Under the pieces are notes generated by a model that searched no databases, was not told the origin of the DNA, and was given only the letters and a program-made list of their open reading frames with translations. The position numbers and the translations under genes were made by a program. From contig JAGYKD010000001.1 in the NCBI GenBank assembly GCA_018401695.1, positions 1,304,016 through 1,368,015 of the forward strand: a stretch of DNA of 64,000 nucleotides. Direction: 5' to 3'. Of the stretch, positions 25,027-33,349 are shown one piece after another. Source of the DNA: Flavobacteriales bacterium. Its GTDB lineage: Bacteria > Bacteroidota > Bacteroidia > CAIKAF01. How positions within the stretch are numbered: position 1 is the stretch's first letter; each line of letters opens with the position of its first letter.

Positions 25027-26544
25027 TTAGCCATGCCTAAAGTGCCGAACACCTCCCATAACCATACTCATGTTATGGGTTTCTGCAGCCTCAATTGACG
25101 CTTGGTCACGCAAGCTGCCTCCCGGCTGCCATATGGCTGTTATGCCCGCCTCTGCGGCTAAATCTACGCAGTCCGGAAAAGGGAAAAAAGCATCGGAAGC
25201 CATAACTGCCCCCTTAAGCTCATGCCCAAACTCTTTGGCTTTTTGCAAGGCAAAACGCGCCGCATCAATCCTACTTACATGTCCTGAGCCCGTGCCAATG
25301 AGCTTTTGGTTTTTTACCACTACAATGGCATTGCTTCGGGCATGCTTCACCAAAAGCCGCGCTAAGGCAAGGTCATCGGTTTCTTCCGGACGCAAGGGGC
25401 GGCTAGTAACCAACCGATCTTCCGGAATTCCCTGGTCTCGCTCTTGCCACAATGCACCTCCCAACAATTGTTTTTGTTTCCAAGAAGGGAAGGCGACTTT
25501 TTGAGTCAACTTTAATAGTATTCTGGTTTTCTTCTGTTTTAAAATTTCCAAGGCCTCTGCCTCAAAATCAGGCGCTGCCAATAACTCAAAGAATACTTCA
25601 TCCATCGCTTTGGCCATGGCTTTTGTCACTTTACGGCCACTAATAATAACCCCTCCAAATGCACTTAGGGGGTCACCCGATAAGGCCTCCTTCCAAGCTT
25701 CAACGCCATCCATGGCCTTGCTAAAACCACAGGCCACGTTGTGCTTTAACACCATCAAGGAATGCTCTCCTGCGTCAGATAGCAAATCTAAGCCTGCCTC
25801 CAGATCTAAGAGGTTGTTAAAAGACAAGGGTTTGCCGCTCAAAACCTCAAACCAGTCTGCGGTTCGTCCCTTCCAAAAGGCTCTTTGATGTGGGTTTTCT
25901 CCATAGCGGAGGCTTTGCCAATCCTGACTTTCCAATGTATGGCTAAGTACTTGACCGGTAGCAAACCAGGCTTCAATTTGAGCATCGTAGGTCGCGGTCC
26001 GTTGGAAGGCTCGCCCAGCCATGGAACGACGAAATGCTAAGCTACTTTCGCCCCCATGTTGGTTTAAATGATCCATTAGCTCGTGCAAATCTTCCGTAGA
26101 AGACATGACCAAAACATCGCTAAAATTTTTGGCGGCAGCTCGAATCAGCGATACCCCACCGATATCTATTTTTTCTATAATTTCTTGCTCCGAAGCTCCT
26201 TGGTGAACCGTTGCGGCAAAGGGATACAATTCCACTACCACCAAATCAATGGGGGCTATATTATGCGTTTGCGCTTCACCCAGGTCTTGGGCATGGTTCC
26301 TCCGCTGCAACAATCCTCCAAACACCACCGGATGCAAGGTTTTTACTCGACCTCCAAATACCTCGGGGAATCCGGTAAGGGTTTCCACCCCGGTCCAGGG
26401 TAAGCCCCATGATTCCAATTGTTTCCCGGTTCCCCCTGTACTTATAAGCTCTACGCCAAAGGCGTGCAACTGCCTGGCCAAGGGCTCCAGTTTGTCTTTA
26501 TAATAGACCGACAACAACGCACGTTTTGGCCGAACACTTTCCAT
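25027..26544 (-). CDS. purH: Bifunctional AICAR transformylase/IMP cyclohydrolase
   Basis: The 505-residue enzyme catalyses the last two steps of de novo IMP synthesis. The N-terminal MGS-like cyclohydrolase domain shows STGGTGKQLESWGL, GFPEVFGGRVKTLHP and KIDIGGVSLIRAAAKN. The C-terminal transformylase domain shows LRYGENPHQRAFW, LKHNVACG, DPLSAFGGVI and DAFFPFPDCVDLAAEAG. Full length. Upstream of mreB on the same strand, but the 203-base gap suggests separate expression. Confidence 0.96.
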   Translation of the reverse strand: MESVRPKRALLSVYYKDKLEPLARQLHAFGVELISTGGTGKQLESWGLPWTGVETLTGFPEVFGGRVKTLHPVVFGGLLQRRNHAQDLGEAQTHNIAPIDLVVVELYPFAATVHQGASEQEIIEKIDIGGVSLIRAAAKNFSDVLVMSSTEDLHELMDHLNQHGGESSLAFRRSMAGRAFQRTATYDAQIEAWFATGQVLSHTLESQDWQSLRYGENPHQRAFWKGRTADWFEVLSGKPLSFNNLLDLEAGLDLLSDAGEHSLMVLKHNVACGFSKAMDGVEAWKEALSGDPLSAFGGVIISGRKVTKAMAKAMDEVFFELLAAPDFEAEALEILKQKKTRILLKLTQKVAFPSWKQKQLLGGALWQERDQGIPEDRLVTSRPLRPEETDDLALARLLVKHARSNAIVVVKNQKLIGTGSGHVSRIDAARFALQKAKEFGHELKGAVMASDAFFPFPDCVDLAAEAGITAIWQPGGSLRDQASIEAAETHNMSMVMGGVRHFRHG

Positions 26545-26655
26545 AATTAATGAATTTTAAGGCCCGCTTTTCCAGACCTTGATGTACCTTCGATGAGTTA
26601 CAAAGGTCTATTTTTTTATAATCCCACGTAAGATTTTATACATTTTTGTCCCCAA

Positions 26656-27903
26656 ATGCGCCTATTGTTCCCCTTGCTTGAGCCCGCTCGTTTCGCCTTT
26701 CGAAGCCTTACGGCCAATAAATTGCGCAGTTTACTCTCCCTTTTGGGGATGGTTATTGGAATTTTTCTCATCATCTCCATCAACACTTTGGTCGATGGGC
26801 TTCAACGCGGAATCAACCAGTCGCTGTCCAGCCTCGGCGACGACGTGATTTTTGTCCAAAAGTGGCCCTGGTCCGGAGGCTTTGACCAACCCTGGTGGAA
26901 ATACATCAACCGTCCTCAGCCGAGCCAGAAGGAATCCAGATGGCTTCGCGATAGAGTGGGTTCTTTTGCTCACGTATCCTTTCGTAGTTACGACGATGCA
27001 CAGCTCAGCTACTTAAATCGGTCCATGAATAATACCAACATTGTGGGTATGGGAGAGGGAATAAAAGAGGTGCTCGACATTAAACTAAACCAAGGCCGCT
27101 TTTTTAACGATGCCGAACTCGCTAAGGGCAGCCCAGGAGCAGTTATTGGGTCCGAAGTCGCACGTATGCTTTTCCCCGGTGGCAAGGCCCTAGGTCAAGA
27201 GTTCCGCATTGGCTCCGGCAAATTCACTGTTATTGGGGTGCTCGAAGAAAAAGGTCAAAGCCTAATTGATTTTGGCGAGGACGAACGGGTGCATATTGCC
27301 TATCCCAACTTTAAATCCATGTTCAATACCCGTGGGCGCTACCGCCAGCGCGAAATTTTGGCACGGCCAAAACAAGGCATTGCCCTCGCATATCTGCGGA
27401 GCGAACTCAAAGGCGCCATGCGGGCCATACGCAAAATTCACCCTTTAGAAGAAGACGATTTTGCCCTCAACGAGTCGGGCCTATTGCAGGAGCAAAGCGC
27501 AAGCCTCACCGGCATCCTCAACACGGTGGGGCTATTCATCGGTGGAATTGCTATTTTGGTTGGCGCTTTTGGTGTCGCTAACATCTTGTTCGTTTCTGTG
27601 CGTGAACGTACCCCAATCATTGGATTGCAAAAGGCATTAGGCGCCAAACGCAGCTTTATTCTGTTGCAATTTATGATGGAGGCTTTGTCCCTATCCATCG
27701 TGGGCGGACTCCTTGGGCTACTTTTGGTGGCCCTGGTTGCCTACGCCGTCCGAAGCTTGGATATTTTTGATATGCAGTTGAGCCTCAGTAACATCATAAG
27801 CGGGCTGTGGATAGCAGCCTTGGTAGGATTAATTGCAGGAATTTTTCCTGCCTGGAGTGCCAGTCGACTGGCTCCGGTCGAAGCCATACGTCGCGGTCAA
27901 TAA
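26656..27903 (+). CDS. MacB/FtsX-type ABC transporter permease
   Basis: This 415-residue permease has the MacB layout. A first membrane helix (LLSLLGMVIGIFLIISINTLVDGLQ) is followed by a large periplasmic domain (residues about 45-270), then three helices in the FtsX domain with GAFGVANILFVSVRERTPIIGLQKALGAK. Such permeases drive mechanotransmission for export of lipoproteins, peptides or small molecules. No ABC ATPase gene is adjacent, so its partner lies elsewhere. It diverges from purH. Confidence 0.88.
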   Translation: MRLLFPLLEPARFAFRSLTANKLRSLLSLLGMVIGIFLIISINTLVDGLQRGINQSLSSLGDDVIFVQKWPWSGGFDQPWWKYINRPQPSQKESRWLRDRVGSFAHVSFRSYDDAQLSYLNRSMNNTNIVGMGEGIKEVLDIKLNQGRFFNDAELAKGSPGAVIGSEVARMLFPGGKALGQEFRIGSGKFTVIGVLEEKGQSLIDFGEDERVHIAYPNFKSMFNTRGRYRQREILARPKQGIALAYLRSELKGAMRAIRKIHPLEEDDFALNESGLLQEQSASLTGILNTVGLFIGGIAILVGAFGVANILFVSVRERTPIIGLQKALGAKRSFILLQFMMEALSLSIVGGLLGLLLVALVAYAVRSLDIFDMQLSLSNIISGLWIAALVGLIAGIFPAWSASRLAPVEAIRRGQ

Positions 27904-27943
27904 TTTGGTTTCTTTATTTTATATTTTGTAGCTTTCGTACTAA

Positions 27944-28112
27944 TTGCCTGAGGGTTGGGGCGGCTGCAAAGCACCGGGTTGTCCCTCCATACCGCCTCAG
28001 CGCAAGCGCAGCCCCTAAGGCTTTGGGTTTTTGCTAAAGCTCCAAATCCTCGCCTAAGGGGCTGCAAGCTTGCGCTTTTGGCGGGTATTCCGCTCCACCC
28101 CTGCCGCATGAT
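27944..28112 (-). repeat. Palindromic intergenic element R6 (end family)
   Basis: Arms at 27992-28020 (CCGCCTCAGCGCAAGCGCAG..) and 28051-28084 pair almost fully. Their outer flanks are ACCGGGTTGTCC..CTCCATAC and GTATTCCGCTCCACCCCTGC. The same flanks, around a different hairpin, occur in R10 (ACCGGGCTCTCC and GCTCCATCCCTGC). R6 lies between the permease and the SRPBCC gene. Confidence 0.75.
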
Positions 28113-28148
28113 TTTCTATCGCTATTTTTAAACCTATAATTTAAATAT

Positions 28149-29180
28149 ATGAAATTTCTGAAGTATTTTATGCTGGTTCTGGTCGCATTGGTGGCAATAG
28201 CACTGGTCTATGGGGCTATATTGCCCAATAAGGCGACAGTTACTCAGACCGTTTCTACCAAAGCCGACCCTCAGCGTGTGTTTTACCTCATCAATGACCT
28301 CAAAAATTGGTCTGCTTGGTCTGAATGGCGCAAAGCCGACCCCAAAGCCAAATACACCTTCTCGGAGAACACCAGAGGAAAAGGCGCCTGGATGGCCTGG
28401 GAAGGAAAAGAAGTTGGAAAAGGAAAGCTATCTGTAAGCGATATGGTTCCCAACCACAGATTGGAATATACCATGGAATTTATGGAGCCTTGGACTTCGG
28501 TATCCAATGGGTTTATTGAGCTAAAAAGCGCCGAAGAACAGCTTACCATCACTTGGCAAGATGTGGTGGAACTTCCCAACATTGTTTCTCGCCTCTTTTT
28601 TAAACTGGGCAATGTAGAAGAACAGATTGCATCGGATTTTCAAAAGAACATGCTTAATATGGCAGGTATGGCAGAAAAATTCGGCCCGGTGCCCTCCTAC
28701 AACATTCGAACCGAGGAACGCCCCGCTTTACGCATTTTTGGGCGCCGAGAAACCGTTTTGGGGGCGCAAGAAATGAACCAAGCTTTTGTGCGTATGTATA
28801 CAGAGCTGTATACTCAATTGTTTACCCATGGAATTAGCCCCGATAGCAATCACTGGGTAACCGCTATATACCATACCTACCACAAAGACACTTCCGATGT
28901 AGAGGCCGCAATTGCATTTAAACCGCCTTTTCCTGAAGCGTTTGAAAGCGATTATGCCTCGTTTAGGGATTTGGAAACTACTACTTGTTTGTTTACCGAA
29001 CACCGGGGGCCTTACGAAACTATGGAAAAAGCCTATGAAGCATTAAGAATACATTTGGTAAACCATGCCTTTGTAGAGGTTGGGCCTCCTATGGAAGTGT
29101 ACATCACCGATCCCGAAAAAGAGCCCAATCCGGAACAATGGATTACCTGGATTTACTGGCCTGTTCAAAGCCTTCAGTAA
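28149..29180 (+). CDS. SRPBCC plus GyrI-like effector-binding protein
   Basis: The 343-residue product has one N-terminal membrane helix (residues 5-22). A START/SRPBCC ligand-binding domain follows (PQRVFYLINDLKNWSAWSEW...LTITWQDVVELPNIVSRLFF). The C-terminal half is a GyrI-like/AraC-effector domain (residues 185-343) with FTEHRGPYETMEKAYEALRIHL and PMEVYITDPEKEPNPEQWITWIYWPV. This fusion is common in Bacteroidota and may sense or bind a small hydrophobic ligand. No HTH is present, so it is not itself a DNA-binding regulator. Confidence 0.85.
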   Translation: MKFLKYFMLVLVALVAIALVYGAILPNKATVTQTVSTKADPQRVFYLINDLKNWSAWSEWRKADPKAKYTFSENTRGKGAWMAWEGKEVGKGKLSVSDMVPNHRLEYTMEFMEPWTSVSNGFIELKSAEEQLTITWQDVVELPNIVSRLFFKLGNVEEQIASDFQKNMLNMAGMAEKFGPVPSYNIRTEERPALRIFGRRETVLGAQEMNQAFVRMYTELYTQLFTHGISPDSNHWVTAIYHTYHKDTSDVEAAIAFKPPFPEAFESDYASFRDLETTTCLFTEHRGPYETMEKAYEALRIHLVNHAFVEVGPPMEVYITDPEKEPNPEQWITWIYWPVQSLQ

Positions 29181-29359
29181 ATACGCTCGGGGACATCGTT
29201 GCGGTAGCGCACCCGCACATAACTCTGAGTTTCGGGGTCAAACCGAATCACAAAGCGGGTCGCTTTTCCATTTAAATAGCCCCAATACACCACCTCACGT
29301 TCCGGCTGCTTTGGCTTTACCGATGAACTGCTTTGTATTTTTGTGCCTACTGGGTTCAT
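29174..29359 (-). CDS. Small protein of unknown function
   Basis: A 61-codon frame begins MNPVGTKIQSSSSVKPKQPE and continues with EREVVYWGYLNGKATRFVIRF and YVRVRYRNDVPERIY. The regular alternation of hydrophobic and charged residues looks like a real small beta protein. It converges with the SRPBCC gene and overlaps its last seven bases. No family recognised; it could still be spurious. Confidence 0.5.
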   Translation of the reverse strand: MNPVGTKIQSSSSVKPKQPEREVVYWGYLNGKATRFVIRFDPETQSYVRVRYRNDVPERIY

Positions 29360-29480
29360 ACTTCTAATGTATAGCCTTTGGTCTACTTGAGCAATGACTT
29401 TTTTGGACGTTTATCTGTATATTTAGACACCGAAATCCTGCCAATTGTTGCGTTTCCCCGCCCGTTTAAATGCTTTTAAC

Positions 29481-29834
29481 ATGAAAACGGCAAAACAGCA
29501 AACAGGAAGCAAAGGCGAAGAAGCCGCTGCGCAATGGTTAGAGCAACAAGGCTATACCTTGCTCCACAAGAATTGGACCCGAGGCCATGGAGACATTGAC
29601 CTTATTTTGGCTAAAGACGATTTTTTGGTTTTTATGGAAGTGAAAACCCGCTATGGTTTGGCCAATTTAGAAGAGGCCTTACCTAGTAGAAAGCAACAGC
29701 AAAGTTTATTGGAACAAGCCGAAAGGTTTATTCAGCAACAAGCCGAACCCAGGGAGTATCGATTCGATTTGGTAGTAGTTAACTACATGGATGGTGGAGT
29801 GGCGTTTCACCATTTTCCGGGGGTCTTTCCTTAA
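29481..29834 (+). CDS. YraN family protein (UPF0102)
   Basis: The 117-residue protein matches YraN, a predicted endonuclease-like fold related to Holliday-junction resolvases. It shows GSKGEEAAAQWLEQQGYTLLHKNW, RGHGDIDLILAKDDFLVFMEVKTR (the PD-ExK-like core) and YRFDLVVV. The ATG at 29481 gives the expected start; the frame open to 29445 adds twelve unsupported residues. The function in vivo is not established. Confidence 0.92.
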   Translation: MKTAKQQTGSKGEEAAAQWLEQQGYTLLHKNWTRGHGDIDLILAKDDFLVFMEVKTRYGLANLEEALPSRKQQQSLLEQAERFIQQQAEPREYRFDLVVVNYMDGGVAFHHFPGVFP

Positions 29835-29938
29835 GCTTTGGCATAAAGGGTCTGGCGGGGGCTATATTCCTTTAAGGGGTTTGCAAGGCGGGGTCATCCT
29901 TTGGTAAGACTCCATGATAAGGCTCGCTTCCTTTTGCC

Positions 29939-29946
29939 TACTTTTG
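29939..29946 (+). promoter_or_regulatory. TACTTTTG box upstream of the pseudouridine synthase
   Basis: TACTTTTG fits TAnnTTTG and lies 18 bases before the ATG at 29965. No properly spaced -33 TTG is visible. Confidence 0.35.
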
Positions 29947-29964
29947 CAAAAAGTAAAGTACCAT

Positions 29965-30882
29965 ATGTCCCAAGACAAAAATCAAAGAGGTACCTCCTCC
30001 CGGTCATCTACTACACGGGGAAATAAGCCCACCGGAAATACATCCTCGGGGAGTAAGCCCCCGACCCATAAATCTTCGGGCAGCAAACCATTTGCAAACA
30101 AAGCCGGAGGATCCAGGCCTTCCAATAGGCCCAAAAAAATAAAGACCCAGCGAAATAGGGAGGATTCTGACCGTCCGGGCGTGCGTCTTAATAAGTTTTT
30201 AGCCAATGCAGGACTTTGTTCAAGACGTGAGGCCGATGAGCTTATTAAAACAGGAGCAGTAAGTATTAATGGAGAGGTGGTAACCGAAATGGGCTTGCGG
30301 GTCATGCCCGGGGATAAAGTGCTTTTGGGCGATAAGCGTGTTATGGGTGAAAAACCTGCCTACGTTTTGCTCAATAAACCCAAAGACTACATTACTACCA
30401 CTAAAGATCCCAACAATCGAAAAACGGTAATGCACCTAGTGCATGAAATTTGTAAGGAAAGGGTTTATCCGGTGGGTCGTTTGGACCGTCAAACTACAGG
30501 AGTGCTCTTGTTTACCAACGATGGAGGCTTGGCCGACAAATTGCTTCATCCATCGGGAAAAGTAGGCAAGATTTACCATGCCGAACTAGACAAGAGGCTC
30601 AGTCCTGAGCATTTGGAGGCATTGCGCAAAGGGATTAAGCTCGAAGATGGGTTCATTAAACCCGACGAAATTGAGCAGGTAGAAGGGGCTGATGCCAAAC
30701 ACATAGGTTTGAAAATTCACTCCGGCAAAAATCGAATTGTGCGCCGCCTGTTTGAGCACCTAGGATATAGAGTGGTTAAATTGGATAGGGTGTGGTTTGC
30801 GGGTCTTACCAAAAAAGGACTAAAACGAGGGCAGGCGCGTCACTTGACTCCTGAAGAGCTTGTGTTTCTAAAACGTTTATGA
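29965..30882 (+). CDS. RsuA/RluB-type pseudouridine synthase
   Basis: The 305-residue enzyme converts a uridine in rRNA to pseudouridine. After a basic low-complexity tail (residues 1-70, rich in Ser, Gly, Lys) comes an S4 RNA-binding domain (VRLNKFLANAGLCSRREADELI). The catalytic domain follows, with Asp in VGRLDRQTTGVLLFTNDG and the KTYHAEL-like KIYHAELD. Substrate is probably 23S rRNA (RluB type), but RluE/F cannot be ruled out. The tail is longer than in E. coli enzymes; such tails are usual in Bacteroidota. GH3 follows nine bases later. Confidence 0.9.
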   Translation: MSQDKNQRGTSSRSSTTRGNKPTGNTSSGSKPPTHKSSGSKPFANKAGGSRPSNRPKKIKTQRNREDSDRPGVRLNKFLANAGLCSRREADELIKTGAVSINGEVVTEMGLRVMPGDKVLLGDKRVMGEKPAYVLLNKPKDYITTTKDPNNRKTVMHLVHEICKERVYPVGRLDRQTTGVLLFTNDGGLADKLLHPSGKVGKIYHAELDKRLSPEHLEALRKGIKLEDGFIKPDEIEQVEGADAKHIGLKIHSGKNRIVRRLFEHLGYRVVKLDRVWFAGLTKKGLKRGQARHLTPEELVFLKRL

Positions 30883-30891
30883 ACCTAAGCT

Positions 30892-32439
30892 ATGGATTTG
30901 CTGGGTAATGTAGTAAAACGTGCCTTAAAACTTCGGAAAACCTTGCATAAGGTAAGGCGCAGTGCTTCTCCGGAGTCTATGCAACGCAAAACCTTAATTA
31001 AGCTTCTACGCAAGGCAAGGCAGACCGAATTTGGCAGTTATTACGGTTTTGGAAGTATATTGGCTGCGCAAGACCCATTGCGTACGTTTCAAGAAAGAGT
31101 GCCTATTGTAGACTATAACCAAATTCATGAGTCTTGGTGGCATAAAAGCTTACAAGGGGAGGCCAATGTGTGCTGGCCGGGTCGTGTAAAGTACTTTGCG
31201 TTGAGTTCCGGCACCAGTGGTTCGGCTTCCAAGCAATTGCCCATAACCAATTCCATGATTCGTTCTATCCGGAAAACTTCCATTCGGCAGATTTTATCCT
31301 TGGTCCATTACGATTTGCCCGAAGACTTTTTTAGAAAAGGGGTACTGGTGGTGGGCGGGTCTTCCGATCTAACCCGAGTGGGCAACCATTATATCGGTGA
31401 TTTAAGCGGAATTAGCCAGGCAAAAATGCCTTTTTATACTGCTCCTTTTTACAAACCGGGTAAGCAAATTGCCAAGTTCAAGGATTGGAATTTAAAAATT
31501 GAAGAGATTGTAAAGCATGCGCCAAAATGGGATATTGGCATAATTACAGGGGTTCCTGCCTGGAATCAAATCATTTTGGAGCGCATTATTCAAACCTATC
31601 AATTAAAGCACATCCATGAGTTGTGGCCCAACCTCTCCATGTTTATTTATGGAGGGGTAGCTCTAGAGCCCTACAAAAAGTCTTTTGAAAGCCTCTTGGG
31701 CAAAAAGGTACATTATTTGGAAACCTACCTTGCCAGCGAGGGTTTTATTGCCTACCAAAGCCGCAAGGACATAAAGGGCATGGAGTTGGTTATGAACAAT
31801 GGGATATTTTTAGAATTTATTCCCTTTGATTCCCAACACTTTGAGCCGGATGGGCAGCTCAAAAAGGATGCTCCCCGGCCTTTGCTTATTCATGAAGTGG
31901 AAGAAGGACAGGAATATGCTCTTTTACTTAGCACCAACGCTGGAGCTTGGCGCTACCTTATTGGCGACACCCTACGGTTTAGTTCCTTGGGGCAAAACGA
32001 AATAATAATTACCGGACGCACCAAGCACTTTTTGAGTCTCTGCGGGGAGCATTTATCCGTAGACAATATGATAAAGGCTTTGGAAATGCTGGGGGAGGAG
32101 TTCAATTGTGCCATTCCTGAGTTTACCGTTGTTCCTGAGCAAATTGGCAATTTATTTGGCCACAAATGGTATTTGGGTATCCAGGGAGAAATACCTTTTT
32201 CGTCCGAAGAAGTGGCCCAGAAAATCGACGCTTATTTAAAGGAGCTCAACGACGATTATGCGGTTGAACGCGCCCATGCGCTGAAAGAGGTAAAGGTAGA
32301 GTTGTTATCGCCCGAGCTCTTTTATGGCTGGATGGAGGCTCAGGGTAAAATGGGTTCTCAAAACAAATTTCCAAGGGTGTTGAGGGAAAAGCAACTGGAT
32401 AGTTGGAGCCAATATTTGCATGAGCGGAAAAGCAAGTAA
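30892..32439 (+). CDS. GH3 family acyl-amido synthetase-like protein
   Basis: The 515-residue protein belongs to the GH3 branch of adenylating enzymes, named for plant auxin-responsive proteins. Visible motifs are the phosphate loop SSGTSGSASKQLPIT (near residue 105), ETYLASEGFIAYQ in place of the YxxSEG motif, and WRYLIGDTLRFSS for the YRxGD motif. Plant members join amino acids to jasmonate or auxin through an acyl-AMP. The bacterial substrate is unknown. It lies nine bases after the pseudouridine synthase gene. Confidence 0.9.
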   Translation: MDLLGNVVKRALKLRKTLHKVRRSASPESMQRKTLIKLLRKARQTEFGSYYGFGSILAAQDPLRTFQERVPIVDYNQIHESWWHKSLQGEANVCWPGRVKYFALSSGTSGSASKQLPITNSMIRSIRKTSIRQILSLVHYDLPEDFFRKGVLVVGGSSDLTRVGNHYIGDLSGISQAKMPFYTAPFYKPGKQIAKFKDWNLKIEEIVKHAPKWDIGIITGVPAWNQIILERIIQTYQLKHIHELWPNLSMFIYGGVALEPYKKSFESLLGKKVHYLETYLASEGFIAYQSRKDIKGMELVMNNGIFLEFIPFDSQHFEPDGQLKKDAPRPLLIHEVEEGQEYALLLSTNAGAWRYLIGDTLRFSSLGQNEIIITGRTKHFLSLCGEHLSVDNMIKALEMLGEEFNCAIPEFTVVPEQIGNLFGHKWYLGIQGEIPFSSEEVAQKIDAYLKELNDDYAVERAHALKEVKVELLSPELFYGWMEAQGKMGSQNKFPRVLREKQLDSWSQYLHERKSK

Positions 32440-32473
32440 GGGTGTGCCGGACTTTTGGTAAATTGCGGCCCTA

Positions 32474-33112
32474 ATGCCGCAAGTGATTGCCACCGGAATT
32501 CTAATGGGACTTACCCTCAGCATAGCTGCAGGTCCTGTGATGTTTGCCCTTATTCAAACATCAATTCGTGAGGGCTTTTGGCGCACTTTTGCCATGGAAT
32601 TGGGCATTTTAACCAGCGATGCCGGTTTTATTTTACTCGCTTTTTATTCCTTGGGGAATTATTTGGACAACCACCCCGAAATCATAACCTGGGTTAGTTT
32701 GGGTGGAGGTGTTTTGCTTATTGCCATGGGCTTGTTTAAATGGTTTTCTAAAGGTCGTGAAGCCAAAAAAGTGCGCGATATGATGCGCGGACGCAAAAGC
32801 AATTACCTTAAATTATATGGCGAGGGTTTTTTTTACAATACTGTTAACCCGTCGGTACTGCTATTTTGGATGGGTACTTTTGCCTTTGTTTCGGCGGAGT
32901 TTAATAACAATCCGGAACACATTAAATGGCATTTTATACTCACGTTGAGCACTTTATTGACTTTAGATGTGCTCAAGATTTATTTTGCCGGCAAGCTCAA
33001 ATTCTTTTTTACTCCACGTAGAATGGTTATGATGAACCGAATCTTAGGTCTGGTTTTTTTAGCTTTTGGAATCTTTTTATTAGGAAGGACGGCCTGGTTA
33101 GCGTTTGGGTAA
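32474..33112 (+). CDS. LysE family amino-acid exporter
   Basis: The 212-residue protein has six membrane helices and the LysE-type start GILMGLTLSIAAGPVMFALIQTSIREG. The helix-three region is WVSLGGGVLLIAMGLFKW. FFYNTVNPSVLLFWMGTFAFV carries the conserved N-x-x-NP motif. It likely exports amino acids or derivatives. Whether it exports a product of the neighbouring GH3-like enzyme is speculation. Confidence 0.85.
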   Translation: MPQVIATGILMGLTLSIAAGPVMFALIQTSIREGFWRTFAMELGILTSDAGFILLAFYSLGNYLDNHPEIITWVSLGGGVLLIAMGLFKWFSKGREAKKVRDMMRGRKSNYLKLYGEGFFYNTVNPSVLLFWMGTFAFVSAEFNNNPEHIKWHFILTLSTLLTLDVLKIYFAGKLKFFFTPRRMVMMNRILGLVFLAFGIFLLGRTAWLAFG

Positions 33113-33276
33113 CCCGGCGCCCTGATGGAGCAAGGTAGCTTTTGAACAAAGCGGGTTTGGCAGCGCTTGGCTTGTGGCGGCTTGCCCGAATCATCGGGCA
33201 AGACCCCGCAAGCCTAGCGCTGCCTCCCGATTTGGAAAAACTACCTGCGAGAGCAGGAATAGCGCCCCAAAAAAAA
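33113..33276. repeat. Palindromic intergenic element R7, nested hairpin
   Basis: This is the longest palindrome of the window. The tip CTTGCCCGA-ATCA-TCGGGCAAG sits inside arms GGCAGCGCTTGGCTTGTGG and CCGCAAGCCTAGCGCTGCC (33159-33224). These sit inside outer arms AGGTAGCTTTTGAACAAAG...CGGG and CCCG...CTACCT, and GGCGC..GCGCC closes the ends. The ends GATGGAGCAAGGTAG and GAGAGCAGGAATAGCGCCCC resemble those of R4 and R10. Confidence 0.85.
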
Positions 33277-33349
33277 ATCAGGTGTTTATACCCTTCGCAC
33301 CGCTTTTTCGTTGTTTCTTTTAATGAAGCAAAAGCTGCAATTTTGACCT

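Noticed and set aside
29445-29480. Upstream start for the YraN gene
   Set aside because: The twelve extra residues are not part of the family, and the ATG at 29481 fits the usual start.
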